Below the pieces are notes generated by a model. The model was not told where the DNA came from. It ran no database searches and saw only the letters and a program-made list of their open reading frames with translations. The position numbers and the translations under genes are program-made. Source: Pectobacterium zantedeschiae (GTDB lineage Bacteria; Pseudomonadota; Gammaproteobacteria; Enterobacterales; Enterobacteriaceae). From it: a stretch of 64,000 bases of DNA. Position 1 is the stretch's first letter. Each line of letters begins with the position of its first letter. Below are positions 40,384 through 49,046 of the stretch, piece after piece. The DNA is taken from positions 1-64,000 of the forward strand of contig NZ_NWTM01000002.1 in NCBI RefSeq assembly GCF_004137795.1. Direction: 5' to 3'.

Positions 40384-42633
40384 ATGATGAAGTGGATTCG
40401 CAAGTTTTTCAGGCACCGAAATTCGGCGGATACGTCACCTGTCAGTGAGGCCATTACCGATACAGATGAAAATATTGAAGATGATGGTCACTACCTTTCT
40501 GATGAACCCATAATTTCTAAAGAGCAAGACCGTTTCGGTCGTGCTCTTTTTGCCAACAGGATCGCTGAGACAATTGCCAAAAGCCGAGACCCTTCCAGTC
40601 TCGTGATCGGCCTTTTTGGCCCTTGGGGAGATGGTAAAACTTCCGTATTGAAAATGATGGAGGAATCGCTTGCTATACATGAGAGGGTAGTGACTATACG
40701 GTTCAATCCTTGGCATTTTCCGACCGAGGATGCACTTTTGCGAGGATTCTTCGCTACATTGGCAGATGCGCTGGGCCAAGAGCCAGCTTTCAAAGAAAAA
40801 GCGGCGAAACTTCTGGAGTCATACGGAGGGATTCTATCGCTCGTTTCGGTCGCTCTGCCAGGCGTGGAAATTAATCCTGGTGAGGCGGCAAAGAGTATTG
40901 GTGAGTCACTATCTAAAGTATCTCTCGATCAACTAAAGGATCAAATTGATACCTTGCTAGGCCAGAGTGGAAAACGACTAGTCATTCTTATTGATGATAT
41001 TGATCGGCTGGATAAAGATGAAACCAATGCCATTTTTAAGCTGGTAAAACTCTCGGCAAGTTTTAAGCATACCAGCTACGTGCTAGCTTTTGATGATGAA
41101 GTGGTTGCTGCAGCGTTAGGTGAGCGATATGGCGCTGGAGGGAAAGAAGCAGGACGAGCGTTTCTTGAGAAAATTATTCAGGTGCCCTTGCACCTTCCTC
41201 CCGTTGATCGGGTAAGCCTGCGTCAGATCGCTTTTGAAGGCGTGCAATATGCTCTGAATCAAGCAGAGATAAGTCTAAGTCAGCGCCAGGTTGATATGTT
41301 TTCTCGCCATTTTGTGGATACTCTCGAACCCAAATTAAAGACTCCAAGGATTGCAAAGCTTTATACGAATGCACTGATGTTTGCGCTGCCTCTTGTAAAG
41401 AATGAAGTGAATATTTCAGAGTTCATGCTGATTGAAGGAATGCGGGTGCTTTATCCAAAGCTATATGCTGCTATTCGCGACAATTCTGAGATATTCCTGA
41501 AAGGTGAATCTCGTGAATCTAGGAGGGGCCTTGAGCGACCATCTTCCACTATTGATAAGCTGCTAGAAGATGCTATGCCGATGTCGGACTCGGAGGAACG
41601 CAGGCGAATGCGAGAGCTGCTCCTTAAAGCATTGTTTCCTCGAACCGGAACCTCTATGTACGGTAATGAGTGGGAGGATGAGTGGGCTGGCGAGCAGCGT
41701 ATCTGTTCTGCCCGATATTTTATGCGCTACTTTGTTTATGGGGTACCCGAGGGAGATATATCGGATAGCCAGCTTGGTGTTTTGACAGAGGCCCTTGTCT
41801 CAGCCGACCCTGATGAGCAGCGCCGCCTTTTAAGTGTATATTCCATGCGGACTATGCCCCAGTTAGTTCAGGCATTGCGAGAGCGTGCGGACTCTATCGA
41901 TGAAAATTCTGCTTTGCCAGTTGCAGTTGCTATTGCAAGAAATGGCGATCTTCTTCCTCGTGAGCGAGGCCTTAGTGTGATTGGCGGAACAATGGTGCAA
42001 GCTGGAATATTGATATCCCAGCTAATGAGGCGCATTCCTGTTTCAGGAAGGCAGGCTGCAGTTGAATTGGTGATTTCGGCTGCGTTCCCACTAAAAATGG
42101 GAAGTGAGTGCATTCGATGGCTTGCGCACTCGAAAGATAGAAGTGAGGAGCGCCGCGTGCTCCCAGATGAGGCAAATGACGTTATTTACAAATTATTTGC
42201 TGATCGTATATATGAAGCAGACATTGATGTGCCAATCTTTGAGCAGGCTGGGAAGGACGCGCCTCACATTTATTGGCACTGGCAAAAAGGGCGAAATAAG
42301 GCGGAAATAGAAAGCCGGTTATGTGCGGTATTCGATGCTGAGCCTGCTCGGGTTGATGAATTCTTGGAGAACTATATCGGTGAGGCATGGATAGTAGATA
42401 GTGGTTTGCCGGTTCGCGCAGACATGATGCGTGAGAATTATGATGCTATCGCACTATTGATTTCACCGGACTATATCGCAGCAAACTTGCATTCGCGATA
42501 TGGAACAGAGCTTGATGATCCTCAGTATCATTATGTCGGTGAATCAGCACTGCTGACTGCTCATCAGTTTATGTTTATGCACCAGCAGGCTTTAACCGAG
42601 CAGGCTTCTCAACCTGAAAATGACTTAGCCTAG
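40384..42633 (+). CDS. KAP-family P-loop NTPase
   Basis: A 749-residue NTPase with the KAP domain in its first half. Walker A is GPWGDGKT at 79-86, followed by the KAP-typical FNPWHF at about 108-112, and Walker B is VILIDDID at 200-207. No clear transmembrane segment is visible between the motifs, unlike many KAP proteins. The C-terminal half (about 380-749) matches nothing I know. KAP proteins include the phage-exclusion protein PifA, so a defence role is possible. It is ICE cargo beside a nuclease-like gene. AGGAG precedes two adjacent ATG codons. Confidence 0.85.
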   Translation: MMKWIRKFFRHRNSADTSPVSEAITDTDENIEDDGHYLSDEPIISKEQDRFGRALFANRIAETIAKSRDPSSLVIGLFGPWGDGKTSVLKMMEESLAIHERVVTIRFNPWHFPTEDALLRGFFATLADALGQEPAFKEKAAKLLESYGGILSLVSVALPGVEINPGEAAKSIGESLSKVSLDQLKDQIDTLLGQSGKRLVILIDDIDRLDKDETNAIFKLVKLSASFKHTSYVLAFDDEVVAAALGERYGAGGKEAGRAFLEKIIQVPLHLPPVDRVSLRQIAFEGVQYALNQAEISLSQRQVDMFSRHFVDTLEPKLKTPRIAKLYTNALMFALPLVKNEVNISEFMLIEGMRVLYPKLYAAIRDNSEIFLKGESRESRRGLERPSSTIDKLLEDAMPMSDSEERRRMRELLLKALFPRTGTSMYGNEWEDEWAGEQRICSARYFMRYFVYGVPEGDISDSQLGVLTEALVSADPDEQRRLLSVYSMRTMPQLVQALRERADSIDENSALPVAVAIARNGDLLPRERGLSVIGGTMVQAGILISQLMRRIPVSGRQAAVELVISAAFPLKMGSECIRWLAHSKDRSEERRVLPDEANDVIYKLFADRIYEADIDVPIFEQAGKDAPHIYWHWQKGRNKAEIESRLCAVFDAEPARVDEFLENYIGEAWIVDSGLPVRADMMRENYDAIALLISPDYIAANLHSRYGTELDDPQYHYVGESALLTAHQFMFMHQQALTEQASQPENDLA

Positions 42634-42913
42634 GAATGAAGGGAGCTAGAGGGAGATGATCGTAATCTCCCCTCCCTTGAGGTAGGCTTGACATTTCTTA
42701 ATCAGTTAGTTTCTTTGAAAATTTGTAGTGCCTGAAATCGGTAAAAGATAAAGATCTATTTCAGAATGCCCTATGCGAATATTTTTGAGTTAGTGGTTTT
42801 TATTATTTTTTGTGGAATTTTTTTATTTCATAAAATTGGTTTGTTTTAATCTTGTCATAATTGTCTTTTGTGTAAAAACCAAGTTTGCCTGTTAGGTTAG
42901 CCAATAAGAACGG
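42634..42913. other. AT-rich intergenic region
   Basis: These 280 bases are very AT-rich, with long T runs near 42790-42850, and probably hold the promoter of the following gene. I see no open frame of note or clear terminator. Confidence 0.5.
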
Positions 42914-44164
42914 ATGAGAAATCCTATGCGAACTGAATTAAGAGATGACGAATTTTCAGAAATCTATACGGAATTTACTGCGCTTTTTCCTGAAAAGCCT
43001 TGGATTAAGCGTGTGTCTAATCTACAGCATCAGATCAATGAAATGCCGATCATACAGCCCCTTCTGTGGAAGCAGAATGTTTTGGCATACGGCTTAGCAG
43101 CTTTTGATTCTCATGGAAAATCTTCTGACCATGAAGTATGGGGCGCTATCAAGCAGGCAATGATATTTGCCTCGCAGATAGTAAAAATTTGTAGAGAAAG
43201 CTCTCCTGAAAATGCTCGAAATTTGTGTAGACGGGTGTCGCATGCGCTTAATAAGCCAGATGGTGCACGTGGCCTGCGATTCGAACTGATGGTTGCGACT
43301 CACCTCAGCAGAAAAGGCTGTGGTATTACCTGGATGGAAGAACATAGTGGCAAAGAAACCTTTGACATCCTTGCAACGATTTCGGGTGTAGCATCAGTTG
43401 AGATTGAGTGCAAAAGTTTATCGGTTGATAAAGGCGAGTCATTAACAGAGGAGGAGTTTTACGATTTAATTAATTGCCTTATGCCTCTGATTGAGCCAAA
43501 GCTTCCTGAATTGGAGCGCTATCTCTACGGTATTTCTTTCACTTTAAATGAAAAAATTCCCGTGGCGGCTTCAGAGCGAGCACAACTCGTTTCTAAATTA
43601 GTGGAGGCTGTTGGTGTCGGAAATAAGGTGCTGGAAGGCGTTTGTACAATTAGCCTGCAATTGGGTTGCCTCCAATCGATTGAGCATGAGCTCACCCGGG
43701 ATGAATTAGAGGTTTTGACAAACGAACTGCTTGGTTATGGTGTGGGGTATCGCCTAGTTAAAAACTTGGGTGACCAAGGTTACCTCGCTATCGACGTGAA
43801 AAGTCTTGTTCCGAGCAAATTTGATTCAGCACTGAGTAAGGTTGCTAAGCACGCTGTTCGTAAACAAATGACGGGAAAACGACCTGGATGTCTCGTTATG
43901 CGAGTTGAACGGCATTCCAGATCAACCTTGGAAGCATTTGCTGAGGATGAAATGAATTTACTGGCTCGTCGAGCCACAAAGCTTCTATGTACCCCAGAGT
44001 ACGCACATCTCGCAGCAGTAGTTTTTGTGAGTGCCCCGTCGTTGGAAAGAATAAGTGAAAGCTCCGAAAGTGAGCAGAGTAGAACATACGTTTTTGAGAG
44101 CGAATCAGAGCAACATCAAAATTTGGGGCTTGGTCGAATTTTTGGTGTTGAAAATAAGTGGTAG
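42914..44164 (+). CDS. Unknown protein with PD-(D/E)XK-like motif
   Basis: A 416-residue protein that I do not recognise. Residues 118-170 fit the core of a PD-(D/E)XK nuclease: Glu124 in GLRFELMVATHL, Asp151 in ETFDILA, then VEIECKS with Glu165 and Lys167. The remaining two-thirds is mixed helix and strand without known motifs. It is likely soluble. It follows the KAP NTPase in the same direction and shares its low GC. An alternative ATG is at 42926. A nuclease role, perhaps in phage or plasmid defence, is inferred from the motif only. Confidence 0.65.
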   Translation: MRNPMRTELRDDEFSEIYTEFTALFPEKPWIKRVSNLQHQINEMPIIQPLLWKQNVLAYGLAAFDSHGKSSDHEVWGAIKQAMIFASQIVKICRESSPENARNLCRRVSHALNKPDGARGLRFELMVATHLSRKGCGITWMEEHSGKETFDILATISGVASVEIECKSLSVDKGESLTEEEFYDLINCLMPLIEPKLPELERYLYGISFTLNEKIPVAASERAQLVSKLVEAVGVGNKVLEGVCTISLQLGCLQSIEHELTRDELEVLTNELLGYGVGYRLVKNLGDQGYLAIDVKSLVPSKFDSALSKVAKHAVRKQMTGKRPGCLVMRVERHSRSTLEAFAEDEMNLLARRATKLLCTPEYAHLAAVVFVSAPSLERISESSESEQSRTYVFESESEQHQNLGLGRIFGVENKW

Positions 44165-44339
44165 ATACAAAAAGTGTTCAGTGCTCAACTATGCCTACTT
44201 GGATTTGAGCAGACACCTCGTGGTTCAAAGGCATGCTAATCTGACAGGTAGCTTTGTGCTGTGCGGCCAAACGATGATAGCGGACGGGGAATAGCCTAAG
44301 TGATTCCGTTAACCCTGATTGATAAAGGCATAATTACGC

Positions 44340-45113
44340 ATGAAAAGAGAATTTCACCCGCAGTTTCTTGAAGATGCTGCAGCTTGGCTTTTTTGGACGC
44401 TGGCGTCGCGCAATGGCTTTGGTCCTACACTTGAAAAAGTATTGCAGACCGAAGGACAATCGGTGCTTGACTGCGCTGACCGCGAAACTATCTTTTCCCG
44501 TTATCCCCTCGAAGGTATGTCGGCGACTACATTCACCGCCCTTTGTGATGCCGTTGCAGCATATGCTTATGACTGTGCGGTTAGCGAGGAAAACCTGGTC
44601 GGTATGGTTTATAGCGAAGACAGATTTACAGGTCGTTCGCCTTCTGCGGCTGATATCTCGACTTCACACCTGGATCTGCCGCTTACGGTCATCGGTGATA
44701 CGCTACCTGAATATGGCATGCTCTGCCTTCGGCACCCCCTTCCGGCGGTCGTGTTTGGAGAGGGTATGCCTCCTGAAGGTCTGTTTCGCGTCGCAGATAC
44801 TACTGCTCTTGGCTTCGGCATGCCACTTTGGCTGCATCCCCACACAGCGAGTCAGATAGAAAGTGGAGTCTGGTTGCTGACTGGTATTTTTCACATACCA
44901 GAAAACCTCGATCTCGCCAGACGTCCTTGGACGGAGGTCATCCCCAACGCTGTATGTGCTTCGTCAGGAATGATGTTTGAAACGTGGGGTAACGTCGTAA
45001 ATCTTGAGTTTGTCTGGGACAGAACACCGCAAGAGAAGCTACCCACGGAGGAAACCTTTACCGATAAGTTGCGTGCTTCGGCATTAGGGTGTTTGTTTAG
45101 AGGCCAGAGTTAA
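44340..45113 (+). CDS. Hypothetical cargo protein
   Basis: A 257-residue soluble protein of unknown function. It has no signal peptide or transmembrane helix. Notable segments are an N-terminal EFHPQFLEDAAAWLFWTLASRN and a central PEYGMLCLRHPLPAVVFGEG. Base composition is closer to the chromosome than its cargo neighbours. The ribosome binding site is weak (AAGG 13 bp upstream). It is convergent with the DUF4236 gene, with 51 bp between the stops. Confidence 0.65.
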   Translation: MKREFHPQFLEDAAAWLFWTLASRNGFGPTLEKVLQTEGQSVLDCADRETIFSRYPLEGMSATTFTALCDAVAAYAYDCAVSEENLVGMVYSEDRFTGRSPSAADISTSHLDLPLTVIGDTLPEYGMLCLRHPLPAVVFGEGMPPEGLFRVADTTALGFGMPLWLHPHTASQIESGVWLLTGIFHIPENLDLARRPWTEVIPNAVCASSGMMFETWGNVVNLEFVWDRTPQEKLPTEETFTDKLRASALGCLFRGQS

Positions 45114-45164
45114 ATTTTTCAGCCAATTCCGCAAGTGGCCTATAACAAATGTAGGAGTTAAACT

Positions 45165-46364
45165 CTATACCAGCGCCTCTGATCCAGTGAGTGAGGCCTG
45201 ATAGCGTTTAACTGCCTCTGCAAAGGCCTGCGCAGCATCGGAATTTGATACCATATATTCTTCAGTTACCCCGGTTTGAGACTGGAAAGTGATATTCCCA
45301 TAGACACAAATGGGGATTTGATAGTTGTCTTTAAATCGGCGGTCTGGTGAGCCATTTTTATTCGTTTTTGCCCACGTATGGCCGGCTACACTGGTATCAC
45401 TCGGAACACCATTTTCTTCATGGAATCCTTGAGGTTCTGCACTAATTTGTAATTCGCGTAAGTCAATCAGAGCGAATTCCCCATCGGCACGTGGTATGAC
45501 AGCAACACCTGGATAAAGCAAAATATCGTCACCATTGATGTTTTCAAATCGCATTGCTCGTCCTGTAAACTGAATGAGATCTGTGGAGCTGAAATCGAAG
45601 GTGACAGGATGACGATTAACAGATCTCGTGGCTAACGTCCTTTCGGCAAACTGGTCTGTAGCTTTATCCGCAGTAATATCCCATTTTTTGATGCTTGATT
45701 TTAATACGTCGAAAGCTCGTACCATTGCAGCATAAGCTCGCTGTGAGGCATCACTGCTTTCGAAAGAGATGGCAATTTTAGTACTGTCTTCCCAAGATAC
45801 GAGACGAGATATTTCTACTTGGGTTTGGGGAAGTTCTGCCTCAAGTTCCGCAATACGGCGCTTGTAAAACCAACGGAACAGGCTTGATTTACGTCGAGCC
45901 AATTCGCTCTTTTGTTTTGATTCTTCATCAAGTGCCTCTTGTAAATCAGCTTTTATCTCTGCTCTTTGCTCTCGTGCTTTGGCGATCAAATCCCGTAAGG
46001 GTAAAAGGGATGTGCTTGTCAGGACTTCAACCGAAGCACTGGAAATTTCATTCATGCCAGCTTGTGGCATATAAATTCTGGCATTTGATGGAATGTTGCC
46101 GGGCGCAGTCTCAGTTATCCCAAAATGAGAATCCGTTGAAGACAGATTTAATGGGTTGGTAGCTGATTGCTTATCATCGTAGGGTAAGGTCGGTGTTGTA
46201 TATGATAAGCCGGAGCCAGGTAATCCTACCGTTGCTCTAATTCCTTTTTGCCCAAAATTGACTGTTGCTCCTGGCACGCCGATGCTCGCGCTTATTCCAC
46301 GCTTACCAATGTTGAGGCGAACGCCGGGAAAAAGAGTAAATGTTTGTCTAAAGCGGAGAGACAT
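45165..46364 (-). CDS. DUF4236 domain protein
   Basis: A 399-residue protein whose first 56 residues are a DUF4236 domain: RFRQTFTLFPGVRLNIGKRG, then ISASIGVPGATVNFGQKGIR and TVGLPGSGLSYTTP. A charged coiled-coil region spans about 128-195 (AREQRAEIKADLQEALDEES and beyond). The rest is unassigned. DUF4236 proteins are common on mobile elements and next to stress genes but their role is unknown. The gene is transcribed against its cargo neighbours. Confidence 0.8.
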   Translation of the reverse strand: MSLRFRQTFTLFPGVRLNIGKRGISASIGVPGATVNFGQKGIRATVGLPGSGLSYTTPTLPYDDKQSATNPLNLSSTDSHFGITETAPGNIPSNARIYMPQAGMNEISSASVEVLTSTSLLPLRDLIAKAREQRAEIKADLQEALDEESKQKSELARRKSSLFRWFYKRRIAELEAELPQTQVEISRLVSWEDSTKIAISFESSDASQRAYAAMVRAFDVLKSSIKKWDITADKATDQFAERTLATRSVNRHPVTFDFSSTDLIQFTGRAMRFENINGDDILLYPGVAVIPRADGEFALIDLRELQISAEPQGFHEENGVPSDTSVAGHTWAKTNKNGSPDRRFKDNYQIPICVYGNITFQSQTGVTEEYMVSNSDAAQAFAEAVKRYQASLTGSEALV

Positions 46365-46916
46365 AAGGTAATACCTATGTAGTAATGTGCAACAAAATTC
46401 GGAATTTTATTATATGAACATCAAGCTGGTATAGAAGACTAGTTATTATCCCATCCCGTACTAGCTATAGCTTCAAAGAAAGGCGGCAATGAGATCGTGT
46501 CTTTGTGAGTGATTTTCACACTTCTCTGACTAAATTTCCATATAAATTCTCTTTATGATGACAGAGTTAATTGGTATAAAGTGTTGTTATGGCTTTTGAA
46601 ACTCATGAATAATTTTTAGAAGTTTCTGTGTGTTTATCATGAAAGATGCTCTCTGCATACATTCCCTATGTTTAACTTGGTATTCTTTAAGCGGCGTGCA
46701 CGTCTGCTCGACTATCAGACTCAATCGTTTTCTAAAAAAAGCGCAGCCAGATCAAATTTCAATTTCTAAAGGAAAGACCGCCGCTGTTGCCTTTTGATGC
46801 GTCTAGAAATGAATTATATCGCTGCTTTTATGAGGTGAGGGCATCACCCCTTATTTGGTTTTCATAATAATTAAAATTCTGCAGCGCTTATTTCCCTGGT
46901 GTGGAACGCAAGTCAA
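46365..46916. other. Intergenic region without a supported gene
   Basis: About 550 AT-rich bases separate the DUF4236 gene from the first Ner-like gene. A short GGTGA-GGGCA-TCACC hairpin lies near 46835-46855. The plus-strand frame starting at 46855 is antisense to the Ner-like gene and is dismissed. I see no tRNA, IS end or repeat here. Confidence 0.5.
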
Positions 46917-47171
46917 TCAACTATTCCTAGTTTTCCTTTCCAGTTTATTGCCATCATCATCAAAATACCGACTAGGCCAGATTTCGGCGGGTTCCACGCC
47001 GAGTGCATTGGCAATCAGTTGTTCGCCTTTCGGCCAGGAGCGTGTGAGTGCGTTGGCGAGAGTAGAGGAGCTTAGCCCGGCTTGTCGGGACAAAGCAGCC
47101 AGTGTAGTGTGCTTTTTGCGAAGGCCTGCGATGATATCGGCGTTGTGCCAGTCCTGCTTGTTCATTGTCAT
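46917..47171 (-). CDS. Ner/Nlp-like DNA-binding regulator A
   Basis: An 84-residue protein of the Ner/Nlp/SfsB family of winged-helix or helix-turn-helix regulators. The family pattern is clear: DWHNADIIAGLRKKHTTLAA, then LSRQAGLSSSTLANAL with the recognition helix, then WPKGEQLIANALGVEPAEIW and PSRYFDDDG. Ner is a repressor of Mu early genes, while Nlp may activate host genes. It is a close paralogue of the gene at 47543. Both lie behind the same type of structured leader, so each pair looks like a duplicated unit. Confidence 0.85.
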   Translation of the reverse strand: MTMNKQDWHNADIIAGLRKKHTTLAALSRQAGLSSSTLANALTRSWPKGEQLIANALGVEPAEIWPSRYFDDDGNKLERKTRNS

Positions 47172-47213
47172 ATGAAGTAACCCTGAGTCTTACTGCTGGT
47201 GGCGATTCAGACA

Positions 47214-47351
47214 GGGTTTGCAGTACCGGGCAAGTTACCTAAACCGGCGAGGACATTGTCCTCCCCTGCCTGAACCGCCATAACAGGGGCGTACTCAGGC
47301 ACACCAGCGTGCGAACGCTGATGGGTAACTCGCTAAGGGGCTGCAAATCCC
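47214..47351 (-). ncRNA. Structured leader RNA candidate, copy A
   Basis: Seen from the plus strand, the paired segments are GTTTGCAG (47216-47223) with CTGCAAAT (47341-47348); AAGTTACC (47232-47239) with GGTAACTC (47324-47331); GAGGAC with GTCCTC (47249-47263); CCCCTG (47263-47268) with CAGGGG (47284-47289); CCTGA (47269-47273) with TCAGG (47295-47299), a possible pseudoknot; and AGCGT with ACGCT (47306-47319). It ends about 42 bases before regulator A. Copy B preserves the pairs with compensatory changes. The strand is inferred from the gene that follows. Confidence 0.6.
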
Positions 47352-47542
47352 CGCCAATGGATTTTGCCAAAGGCATAATTAAGATAAGTGAAATTTGCAG
47401 CTTTCTCAAATTAAAAAGTTGTTGTGTTGGGGACTGGCGGCGTTGAGCTGTTATGGCAGCATGTCGGGAGAATAGTAAGTAAAACAGGTGGTGAAGACGC
47501 ATTTTTGTGCTGGCAGATGATTTTGCCAGCAAGTGGTTGTTT

Positions 47543-47821
47543 TTAGCCAGAAACGGGTGTTCGTGCTTTTTTGAACCTTCGGGTGACTTTGTTGCCCGTC
47601 TCATCGTAATACCGACTCGGCCAGATCTCGGCTGGGTCCATGTCCAGCGCTTCTGCAATCAATTTTTCGCCTTTCGGCCAGGGGCGATAAAACGTATTGG
47701 CGAGAGTGGAATCACTGAGTCCGGCCTGTCGTGAGAGTGCGGCTAGGCTGATACGTTTCTTGTGAAGTGCGGCGACGATATCCGCCCGGTGCCAGTCCTG
47801 TTGCTGCTGCGCCATAACCAT
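47543..47821 (-). CDS. Ner/Nlp-like DNA-binding regulator B
   Basis: A 92-residue paralogue of regulator A with the same pattern: DWHRADIVAALHKKRISLAA, LSRQAGLSDSTLANTF, WPKGEKLIAEALDMDPAEIW and PSRYYDETG. I place the start at 47821 because GGAG lies about 6 bp upstream; an ATG at 47833 lacks a site and one at 47815 is also possible. It has a slightly longer C-terminal tail than A. The gene lies 35 bases after leader copy B. Confidence 0.82.
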   Translation of the reverse strand: MVMAQQQQDWHRADIVAALHKKRISLAALSRQAGLSDSTLANTFYRPWPKGEKLIAEALDMDPAEIWPSRYYDETGNKVTRRFKKARTPVSG

Positions 47822-47855
47822 AAATAGCTCCATGTTGTGGGTGGCGGTTCAGACA

Positions 47856-47994
47856 GGGGTTTGCACTACCGGACATGTGACCTAAACCGGCGAGGATAAA
47901 TCCTCCCCTGCCTGAACCGCCATAACAGGGGCGTACTCAGGCACACCAGCGCCTAAACGCTGATGGGACACATGTATAGGGGGTGCAAATCCCC
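47856..47994 (-). ncRNA. Structured leader RNA candidate, copy B
   Basis: Equivalent stems to copy A, with changed bases on both sides: GTTTGCAC (47859-47866) with GTGCAAAT (47983-47990); ACATGTG (47873-47879) with CACATGT (47969-47975); GAGGAT with ATCCTC (47892-47905). The CCCCTG/CAGGGG and CCTGA/TCAGG pairs are unchanged. A conserved TTTTGCCAAAGGC segment follows the outer stem in both copies. The rest of the 600-bp gap to hcp holds the hcp promoter. Confidence 0.6.
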
Positions 47995-48367
47995 GCCGAT
48001 GGATTTTGCCAAAGGCCTAAACAAGATAAGTGAAAAATGCGCCGCACTCAAAAACTTTTAAGCACATCATGTTATTGGTTCTAATTACTGGTCGATCGAG
48101 AGGCTAATGTTTACACACTATTATTTGAAAGATTGATAGCCATGTCCTCTCAAGGAGATGGTGGCCTCAAAAATTAATCAAAATTATCAGAATAACTGCG
48201 AAGCTCAGGCCATTTATTGCGCAGATCACAGAATAATCCGACTGTCTGGGTCAGTTTTACAAAGAATCATCATTGTTTCGGGATGGTCTGAGCAACTTCT
48301 TGCTCAAATTTGGCTTAGGGGAAATTTGATTTAAGTAAATAATCAATAAAAACAGCAAGATAAAAAT

Positions 48368-48383
48368 TGGCATGGTTATTGAT
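48368..48383 (+). promoter_or_regulatory. Candidate sigma-54 promoter of hcp
   Basis: TGGCAT-GGTTA-TTGAT resembles the -24/-12 consensus TGGCAC-N5-TTGCA with the key GG present but GA in place of GC. It lies 53 bp before hcp. A sigma-54 activator gene closes the same cassette at 56521, which gives it some support. Confidence 0.4.
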
Positions 48384-48436
48384 ATGAGTAACGACGAAGC
48401 GTTACCTATATCAACAACAAGGAAAGGAGCAAGACT

Positions 48437-48955
48437 ATGCCAACTCCATGCTATATCAGCATCGAAGGAAAAACGCAGGGCAACATCACCGCTGGAGCCT
48501 TCACTTCTGATTCTGTCGGCAACATCTATGTGGAAGGCCATGAAGATGAAATGCTGGTACAGGAATTCAAACACGTCGTCACCGTGCCGACCGATCCGCA
48601 GTCTGGCCAACCGTCTGGTCAGCGTGTCCACAAGCCGTTCAAGTTCACCGTCGCGCTGAACAAAGCGGTGCCACTGATGTACAACGCCCTGGCCTCCGGT
48701 GAAATGCTGCCGACCGTTACCCTGAAGTGGTATCGCACCTCTGTGGAAGGCAAGCAGGAGCACTTCTTCTCTACCGTGCTGACTGACGCCACCATCGTGG
48801 ATATCGACTGCAAAATGCCACACTGCCAGGACCCGTCCAAGCTCGATTACACCCAACTGATCGAAGTCTCTCTGGCCTACCGCAAAGTCGACTGGGAGCA
48901 CACCGTGGCCGGAACCTCTGGTTCTGACGACTGGCGTACGCCTGTCGAAGCTTGA
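48437..48955 (+). CDS. hcp: T6SS tube protein Hcp
   Basis: Hcp hexamers stack into the inner tube of the type VI secretion system and can carry effectors. The 172-residue protein shows the Hcp pattern: MPTPCYISIEGKTQGNITAG, the DEMLVQEFKHVV strand, GQRVHKPFKFTVALNKAVPL, and a YRKVDWEHTVAGTSGSDDW tail. AAGGAGC lies upstream of the start. It heads the cassette hcp-vgrG-eag-rhs-immunity; no sheath, baseplate or membrane T6SS genes are in the window, so it would serve an apparatus encoded elsewhere. Confidence 0.95.
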   Translation: MPTPCYISIEGKTQGNITAGAFTSDSVGNIYVEGHEDEMLVQEFKHVVTVPTDPQSGQPSGQRVHKPFKFTVALNKAVPLMYNALASGEMLPTVTLKWYRTSVEGKQEHFFSTVLTDATIVDIDCKMPHCQDPSKLDYTQLIEVSLAYRKVDWEHTVAGTSGSDDWRTPVEA

Positions 48956-48963
48956 TGCTGCTC

Positions 48964-48988
48964 AAACCCGGCCCTGTGCCGGGTTTCC
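48964..48988 (+). terminator. hcp terminator or attenuator
   Basis: AAACCCGGC-CCTGT-GCCGGGTTT is a perfect 9-bp stem with a short T run, between hcp and vgrG. It would let hcp be expressed more strongly than the genes behind it. Confidence 0.75.
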
Positions 48989-49046
48989 TGCACTGAGTCA
49001 TGGCTCATGCCATGCCTGAGTGTGGATGACAGCATCAGGAGGACGT

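Noticed and set aside
46855-47175. 106-residue plus-strand frame
   Set aside because: Antisense to the clear Ner-like gene at 46917-47171.
47206-48040. CRISPR-like repeat pair
   Set aside because: There are only two long, divergent copies with a gene between them and no regular spacers; structured leaders explain them better. No CRISPR array was seen anywhere in the window.
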